Shown here: positions 59,295 to 64,000 of the stretch, piece by piece
Numbering within the stretch: the first letter of the stretch is position 1
How the letters are laid out: each line of letters opens with the position of its first letter
Source of the DNA: CALDSL01 sp039810245
GTDB taxonomy: Bacteria > Chloroflexota > Anaerolineae > Anaerolineales > Anaerolineaceae
Length of the DNA: 64,000 nt
Reading direction: 5' to 3'
Assembly (NCBI GenBank): GCA_039810245.1
Contig: JBDHWQ010000002.1
Location: 230,923-294,922 of the forward strand
Made by a program: the position numbers and the translations under genes
Notes under the pieces: model-generated
What the model was told of the DNA's origin: nothing
The model's input: the letters and a program-made list of their open reading frames with translations, nothing else
The model's database searches: none

Positions 59295-59951
59295 ATGGGC
59301 ATACTCGATCCAATCCCCGCGCACGCGCTGGCGGTGCGCATGATCCCCAACGTTGACCCCGACATGGCGGCGGCGCTGAACCTGCGACCTGAGCAGCGCT
59401 CGGTAGGTCTGATCACCGCGGACAACGACGATGCACTGTATGTGTCCATCGACGAAGCCACGAAGATGGCCGATGTGGAAGTTGTCTATGCGCATTCCTT
59501 TTACGCGGGGGTCAGGCATTCGTCCGGCAAGCTTTCCGGCGAGATTATCGCCTTGCTGGCCGGGTCAAACCCTGCGGAAATCCGTGCCGGATTGAGTGCC
59601 GCGCTGGATTACCTGCACAACGAGGCCAGATGGTACTCGGCCAACGAGGACGGCTCGATCGCCTTCTTTCCACACCTGATCTCACGCACCGGCAGTTATC
59701 TCTCGAAAGTGTGTAATATCCCATTGGGTGATCCGATCGCGTACCTGATTGCTCCCCCTCTCGAAGGAATGATGGCGCTGGATGCTGCGCTCAAGGCCGC
59801 CGCGGTACGCATCGTCTCGTTCACGCCGCCGCCGTCGGAGACAAACTATATGGGCGTGATGCTCACCGGTGACCAGCCCGCCTGCCGGGCGGCCACCATT
59901 GCATTCCGCGACACAGTGCTGGAGATCGCGCAAAACCCGATCCAGTTCTAA
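59295..59951 (+). CDS. eutL: EutL-type trimeric BMC shell protein
   Basis: A 218-residue tandem BMC-domain shell protein: LDPIPAHALAVRMIPNVDPDMA start, VGLITADNDDALYVSIDEATK, VVYAHSFYAGVRHSSGKLSGE, LSKVCNIPLGDPIAYLIAPPLE and SETNYMGVMLTGDQPACRAA are close to known EutL. It forms pseudo-hexameric trimers with a gated pore. GTAGGAGG precedes the ATG, and eutC ends 8 bases earlier. Confidence 0.95.
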   Translation: MGILDPIPAHALAVRMIPNVDPDMAAALNLRPEQRSVGLITADNDDALYVSIDEATKMADVEVVYAHSFYAGVRHSSGKLSGEIIALLAGSNPAEIRAGLSAALDYLHNEARWYSANEDGSIAFFPHLISRTGSYLSKVCNIPLGDPIAYLIAPPLEGMMALDAALKAAAVRIVSFTPPPSETNYMGVMLTGDQPACRAATIAFRDTVLEIAQNPIQF

Positions 59952-59995
59952 CCGGCAGGAAACATACTCTGAAAACCTTTTGATGGAGGAATACA

Positions 59996-60334
59996 ATGGC
60001 TGTTGATGTTGGCATGATCGCATTAGGGATGGTGGAGACGCGCGGGCTGGTTGGCGCAATCGAGGCCGCGGATGCAATGGTGAAGGCGGCGAATGTCACC
60101 CTGATCGGCAGCGAGTACGTGGGTGGCGGGCTGGTGACGGTGATGGTGCGCGGCGATGTGGGCGCGGTGAAGGCCGCCACCGATGCCGGCGCGGCCGCCG
60201 CCAAGCGCGTGGGCGAGCTGGTGTCGGTGCACGTTATCCCCCGCCCGCACACCGATGTCGAAATGATCCTGCCGCAGGGCAGCAAGGGCAACTTCGGCGG
60301 CCGCGGGCAAACAGGCAAGGCAGGCACGAAGTAA
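59996..60334 (+). CDS. eutM: BMC-H hexameric shell protein (EutM/PduA-type), copy 1
   Basis: A 112-residue single BMC-domain protein: IALGMVETRGLVGAIEAADAM, then ANVTLIGSEYVGGGLVTVMVRGDVGAVKAATDAG in short blocks, and RPHTDVEMILP. It builds the hexagonal facets of the microcompartment. The last 20 residues are a Gly/Lys-rich flexible tail. GGAGG lies 7 bases upstream. A second copy at 63744 is about 96 percent identical in DNA over the shared 257 bases. Confidence 0.96.
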   Translation: MAVDVGMIALGMVETRGLVGAIEAADAMVKAANVTLIGSEYVGGGLVTVMVRGDVGAVKAATDAGAAAAKRVGELVSVHVIPRPHTDVEMILPQGSKGNFGGRGQTGKAGTK

Positions 60335-60337
60335 CGC

Positions 60338-61165
60338 ATGAACCCGAACCTGACTGCACTGCTGCAGGCCACCGATAAAATCATGACCGGCCGCGCCCCC
60401 GCGCGAAGCGACTACCGCGGCCCGGTGCATGTGGGCGTAGACCTGGGAACGGCCTATACCGTGCTGGCCGTGCTGGATGCCGACTATCAGCCGGTAGCCG
60501 GAACCTACCAGTTTGCCCAGGTGGTGCGCGATGGGCTGGTGGTCGATTTTCACGGCGCAATCGCCCTACTGCGCAAGCTGAAGGCACAGGTGGAAGCCCA
60601 GATCGGTTTTCCACTGACATCGGCGGCCAGCGGCTACCCGCCGGGTGTGGCGCTGGTGGAAGTGCGCGCCACAGCGCATGTGCTGGAAGCCGCCGGGTTG
60701 CAATGCACCGGTCTGGTGGATGAACCCTCCGCGGCCAACAACGTGCTGCAGATCCGCGATGGCGCGATTGTAGACGTGGGCGGCGGCACTACCGGAGTGG
60801 CGATTTTCAAAGATGGTGAAGAGGTCTATACCGCCGATGAGCCTACCGGCGGCACGCAGTTCACCCTGGTGATCGCCGGCTCGCGCGATGTAAGCTTCGA
60901 AGAAGCCGAACGGATGAAAACCGATCCGCGCCGCCAGAATGAGCTGTTCCTCACCATCCGCCCGACGATGGAAAAGGTTGCGTCTATTGTCAGAAAACAC
61001 ATTAACGGTCATAATATTGATACGATCTACCTGGTTGGCGGAACGGCCAACTTCCCCCGCATCGCGGAAGTCATACAGGAGTATACCGGGGTCAAAACCC
61101 TGATCCCCGCCAGCCCGACGTTCATCACGCCACTGGGTATTGCCATGCACAACCAACCTGAATAG
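60338..61165 (+). CDS. eutJ: EutJ-type Hsp70-like chaperone
   Basis: A 275-residue ASKHA-family protein: VGVDLGTAYTVLAVLD (phosphate-1), GLVDEPSAANNVLQ, AIVDVGGGTTGVAIF (phosphate-2) and YLVGGTANFPRIAEVIQEYTG (adenosine motif). EutJ is a conserved putative chaperone of ethanolamine microcompartments. It starts 3 bases after the shell gene. Its client is unknown. Confidence 0.95.
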   Translation: MNPNLTALLQATDKIMTGRAPARSDYRGPVHVGVDLGTAYTVLAVLDADYQPVAGTYQFAQVVRDGLVVDFHGAIALLRKLKAQVEAQIGFPLTSAASGYPPGVALVEVRATAHVLEAAGLQCTGLVDEPSAANNVLQIRDGAIVDVGGGTTGVAIFKDGEEVYTADEPTGGTQFTLVIAGSRDVSFEEAERMKTDPRRQNELFLTIRPTMEKVASIVRKHINGHNIDTIYLVGGTANFPRIAEVIQEYTGVKTLIPASPTFITPLGIAMHNQPE

Positions 61166-61206
61166 CCCTGGGGCGCTCAGGATCCAGAAAAGCTCGAGGT
61201 TTGCGA

Positions 61207-61839
61207 ATGTCCAACGATACGTTTCAGCTCCGTTGTTACTCTTACCTGGACCGGATGCAGCCGCAGTATGCTGCATTTGTCGGCACCATCACCCAGGGCG
61301 ATCTGCCCACCGAGGGCATGGCATCGCTCTACGTAGAAGTTGCACCGGGCAACGAGGTGTTCCGCCTGGTAGACATCGCCGTGAAGGCCACCGAAGCCAG
61401 GCCCGGCGCCCAGATCGTTGAACGCGAATTCGGCCTGTTTGAAGTCCATTCGCGCTCACAGGCCGAGGTGCTGGAAGCCGGCCGCGTGGTGCTGGACCGG
61501 CTGGGGCTACGCGTGGAAGACCGCGTAAAGCCCGAAATCGCCTCGATCCAGATCATCACCAACGTCGACTCATACCAGGCGCAGCTCCTCAATCGTTTCC
61601 GCCGTGGCTCGATCCTGGTGCCGGGCGAGACGCTGCTGGTGTTGGAATGCGCTCCGGCCGCCTACATCAACTTCGCGTTCAACGAGGCGGAAAAAGGCGC
61701 GACGATCAAGCTTAACCATATCAGCTCTGTGGGGCGCTTTGGCCGCCTTTGGCTTTCCGGCAGCGAATCAGAAGTGCTGACTGCGCGTAATGCCGCGGTG
61801 GCCGCGCTGGAAGGTATCGAAGGACGGCCGGGCAGGTAA
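61207..61839 (+). CDS. BMC-T-like tandem-domain shell protein
   Basis: A 210-residue protein with two BMC-like halves: the first around residues 20-105 (AAFVGTITQGDLPTEGMASLYVEV to FEVHSRSQAEVLEAGRVVLDRL), the second around 110-205 (SIQIITNVDSYQAQLLNRFRR to ISSVGRFGRLWLSGSESEVLTARNAAVAAL). The second half ends in the typical BMC strand-helix VGRFGRL...A..A. It differs from EutL and PduB and may be a EutK/PduT-type or circularly permuted pore protein. GAGG 7 bases before the ATG at 61207 decides the start over TTG 61201. Confidence 0.82.
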   Translation: MSNDTFQLRCYSYLDRMQPQYAAFVGTITQGDLPTEGMASLYVEVAPGNEVFRLVDIAVKATEARPGAQIVEREFGLFEVHSRSQAEVLEAGRVVLDRLGLRVEDRVKPEIASIQIITNVDSYQAQLLNRFRRGSILVPGETLLVLECAPAAYINFAFNEAEKGATIKLNHISSVGRFGRLWLSGSESEVLTARNAAVAALEGIEGRPGR

Positions 61840-61866
61840 ACCTGCCGGCCGGAATGCGGAGCACGC

Positions 61867-62157
61867 ATGCCTAAGACTTTCTACACCGAACGCGACATTG
61901 AAGACATGCTTCAGCGCGGGGTCACGACCCTGGTGGTGAATGATAATGTGGTCATCACCGACCTGGGCCGTGAGCTGGCGATCAAGCACGGTATGCGCCT
62001 GGTGCGCGAACAGCCGGTACACCCGGAAGACCAGAGCACGGCGGAAATCATCCACCGCGTAAAGGCGGCGGTGCTGGCGCGGCTGGGCGACCGGCATGTG
62101 GATATGCGCCTGCTGGATGAAGTGATCACCCGCGTGGTCAAAAGCATGATGTCGTAA
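61867..62157 (+). CDS. Small BMC-associated protein with amphipathic C-terminal helices
   Basis: A 96-residue protein. The N-terminal half (FYTERDIEDMLQRGVTTL, VITDLGRELAIKHGMRLV) resembles a short domain that precedes or accompanies microcompartment enzymes such as PduL- and EutQ-related proteins. The C-terminal half has two amphipathic helices (AEIIHRVKAAVLARL and LLDEVITRVVKSMM) similar to encapsulation peptides. It might be an adaptor that recruits enzymes to the shell. GCGGAG 6 bases before the ATG. Confidence 0.7.
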   Translation: MPKTFYTERDIEDMLQRGVTTLVVNDNVVITDLGRELAIKHGMRLVREQPVHPEDQSTAEIIHRVKAAVLARLGDRHVDMRLLDEVITRVVKSMMS

Positions 62158-62184
62158 AACGGCTCGCGAGAAGGGAAATTCGAT

Positions 62185-63684
62185 ATGCCAGAATTTGATC
62201 TCGACCTGCAATCCATCCAGGAAGCACGCGACCTTTCGGTGGCGGCGCACGAGGCGCAAAAGTTGTTCAGCCACTGCTCGCAGGCTGAGGTAGACCGCGT
62301 TTGTGCTGCGATGGCCGAAGCCGGGTTTGCAGCCGCCGAGCGGCTGGGCCGCATGGCGGTGGAAGAAACCGGTTATGGCGTGCCGGAACACAAAACCCTG
62401 AAAAACATCCTCACCACACGCATCCTGTGGGATGCGATGAAAGATATCAAGACGGTGGGGGTCATCCACCACGACCCGGCGCGGCGCGTGTATGATATTG
62501 CCTGGCCGATTGGCACGGTAGCCGGGCTGACGCCCAGTACCAACCCAACCGCTACCACGATGTTCAAGATCCTGATCGCGGTCAAGGCCCGCAACGCGGT
62601 GATTATTGCCCCTCACCCTGCCGCGGCCCGGTGCAGCCTGGAAGCCGCGCGCGTCTTGGCAGAAGCCGCGGAGCGCGCCGGAGCGCCAAAAGGCCTGATC
62701 GGCTGCATGAGTAAAGTGTCATTGCGCGGCACGCAAGAACTGATGAACCACAAGTACACATCTCTGATCCTGGCCACCGGCGGCTCGGAAATGGTGCGCG
62801 CGGCGCACTCGGTGGGCAAGCCAGCGTTTGGCGTAGGCCCGGGCAACGTACCGGTGTACGTAGATCGCTCGGCAGACCTGCGCAAGGCCGCCAAATACAT
62901 CGTGGCATCCAAAGCCTTCGATAACTCGGTGATCTGCGCCACCGAACAGGCGGTCGTTGCCGACGCGCCGATCGCGGCGCAGCTCGAAGAACTGATGAAA
63001 GCAGAAGGCGCCTACTTCGTGGACGATGAGCAGGCCAAAGCGCTGGGACGACTGCTGTTTACCCCGGGCCCGTTGATCAACCCCAAGACGGTGGGCAAGA
63101 CGCCCCAGCAGTTGGCGCAGATGTGCGGCATCAACGTGCCGGCTTCGGCGCGCATTCTGGTGGCAAAGCTCAAAGGCGTGGGCAAGGAAGAGCCGCTTTC
63201 GGCTGAAAAACTGACCACTGTGCTGGGCTGGTACGAGGCCAACGGCTGGGAAGCCGGCTGCGAGCGCTGCATCGACCTGATCCATTATGGTGGGCGCGGG
63301 CACTCGCTGGTGATCCACGCGCAAGACGATAATGTCATCATGCGCTTTGGACTGGAAAAGCCGGTGTTCCGCATCGTGGTCAACACGTTTGGCACGCTGG
63401 GCGCTACCGGTATGACAACCGGGGTCATGCCTTCGATGACGCTAGGCCCGGGCGGCCTGGGCGGCGCTATCACCGGAGATAACATCTCGGTGCATCACAT
63501 GTATAATATAAAGCGGTTGGCCTATGAGCTCAACCCGCCGCCGGAAGCCGCTATGCTTCCCGGCGCGGGCAGCGGCAGCGCCATCAACCGCCAGAACGGT
63601 TCCACAAACAGCCTGCCCAGCATCGATAACGCGCGCATCGACGAAATTGTGCGCCGCGTGCTGGCGGAGCTGGAGAAGAAGTAG
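62185..63684 (+). CDS. eutE: CoA-acylating acetaldehyde dehydrogenase EutE
   Basis: A 499-residue enzyme that oxidises acetaldehyde to acetyl-CoA with NAD+. Family motifs: AWPIGTVAGLTPSTNPTATT, APHPAAARCSLEAARVL, VGPGNVPVYVDRSAD, the catalytic Cys in AFDNSVICATEQAVV and the late MTLGPGGLGGAITGDN. The N-terminus lacks an encapsulation helix, but after a Gly/Ser/Asn linker (about 465-480) the C-terminus ends in IDEIVRRVLAELEKK, an encapsulation-peptide-like helix. AAGGGAAA upstream supports the ATG at 62185. Confidence 0.96.
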   Translation: MPEFDLDLQSIQEARDLSVAAHEAQKLFSHCSQAEVDRVCAAMAEAGFAAAERLGRMAVEETGYGVPEHKTLKNILTTRILWDAMKDIKTVGVIHHDPARRVYDIAWPIGTVAGLTPSTNPTATTMFKILIAVKARNAVIIAPHPAAARCSLEAARVLAEAAERAGAPKGLIGCMSKVSLRGTQELMNHKYTSLILATGGSEMVRAAHSVGKPAFGVGPGNVPVYVDRSADLRKAAKYIVASKAFDNSVICATEQAVVADAPIAAQLEELMKAEGAYFVDDEQAKALGRLLFTPGPLINPKTVGKTPQQLAQMCGINVPASARILVAKLKGVGKEEPLSAEKLTTVLGWYEANGWEAGCERCIDLIHYGGRGHSLVIHAQDDNVIMRFGLEKPVFRIVVNTFGTLGATGMTTGVMPSMTLGPGGLGGAITGDNISVHHMYNIKRLAYELNPPPEAAMLPGAGSGSAINRQNGSTNSLPSIDNARIDEIVRRVLAELEKK

Positions 63685-63743
63685 ATCCACCGGAAGCTTT
63701 GTTTTTTGACATCACGCACGCATTTTTGTAAAGGAGAACGGCA

Positions 63744-64000
63744 ATGGCAATTGATGTAGCAATGATCGCGTTAGGGATGGTGGAGACGCGCGGGCTGGTA
63801 GGCGCAATCGAGGCCGCGGATGCAATGGTCAAGGCGGCGAATGTCACCCTGATCGGCAGCGAGTACGTGGGTGGCGGGCTGGTGACGGTGATGGTGCGCG
63901 GCGACGTGGGCGCGGTGAAGGCTGCCACCGATGCCGGCGCGGCCGCCGCCAAGCGCGTGGGCGAGCTGGTGTCGGTGCACGTTATCCCCCGCCCGCACAC
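63744..64000 (+). CDS. eutM: BMC-H hexameric shell protein, copy 2, cut by right edge
   Basis: The visible 85 codons encode a protein nearly identical to the shell protein at 59996: only residues 3 and 6 differ (Ile3 and Ala6 against Val3 and Gly6). AAAGGAG 6 to 8 bases upstream. At DNA level there are about ten differences in 257 bases, most in the first 40 bases. The 3' end lies outside the window. Confidence 0.95.
   Translation, partial: MAIDVAMIALGMVETRGLVGAIEAADAMVKAANVTLIGSEYVGGGLVTVMVRGDVGAVKAATDAGAAAAKRVGELVSVHVIPRPH

Noticed and set aside
1..64000. CRISPR arrays, rRNA genes, transposases or integrases
   Set aside because: No regular repeat-spacer array, no rRNA segments and no recombinase motifs were found on reading the window.

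Overview
This window is a high-GC (about 60 percent by eye) bacterial chromosome segment with densely packed operons, many GTG/TTG starts and many Cys-lipoproteins with Thr/Pro-rich linkers. The mix of a CHAT-STAND protein, FecR-like lipoproteins, a BTAD/AAA/TPR regulator, an NAD-linked [NiFe] hydrogenase with duplicated NuoE/NuoF and a bacterial microcompartment suggests an anaerobic or facultative Chloroflexota (Anaerolineae-like) organism. That assignment is inference from gene content; there is no rRNA or phylogenetic marker tree behind it.

Region 1 (1-9040) is one plus-strand cluster: a CHAT caspase-like/STAND/membrane protein cut by the left edge, two paralogous FecR-domain lipoproteins, a second caspase-like (C25/CHAT-type) protein and a papain-family protease with an intact Cys-His-Asn triad. 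It looks like a proteolytic sensing or signalling module of unknown purpose and is the best candidate here for an undescribed system. A winged-helix (HTH_42) protein follows. Region 2 (10155-12425) is an AT-rich island with a zinc-ribbon/beta-propeller membrane protein, ending in an array of tRNA 3'-end-like repeats and terminators directly downstream of hisS and tRNA-His(GTG) on the minus strand.

Region 3 (14012-29227) holds a regulatory/maturation module (two DRTGG proteins, a CBS-ATPase, a PHP phosphoesterase), then a hydrogenase operon behind a Rex-like operator: NuoE, ATPase, small [2Fe-2S] protein, NuoF with extra ferredoxin domain, second NuoE, second NuoF, NuoG/HoxU, HoxY, HoxH. A terminator and new promoter follow, then the maturation endopeptidase, a FocA-type channel and TrmFO. 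The double diaphorase suggests two-flavin electron chemistry (NAD(H) and possibly ferredoxin).

Region 4 (29224-54539) is mostly core and housekeeping genes: M28 lipoprotein peptidase, cold-shock protein with long leader, mnmA-iscS, phosphohexomutase, TatD, polyprenyl synthase, an iron-uptake locus (DtxR-FeoA, FeoB, Cys-rich miniprotein, second DtxR-FeoA), a large BTAD regulator divergent from an anti-sigma/anti-anti-sigma pair, a ceramidase-like membrane protein, SGNH hydrolases, serine dehydratase, SPFH protein, flavin reductase, GH4 glycosidase and an acyltransferase.

Region 5 (55343-64000) is an ethanolamine-utilisation microcompartment operon: promoter plus palindromic operator, eutA, eutB, eutC, eutL, a BMC-H shell gene, eutJ, a BMC-T-like shell gene, a small BMC-associated protein, eutE with a C-terminal encapsulation-like helix, and a second nearly identical BMC-H gene cut by the right edge. 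The operon clearly continues beyond the window (no pentameric vertex protein, alcohol dehydrogenase or phosphotransacylase is seen).
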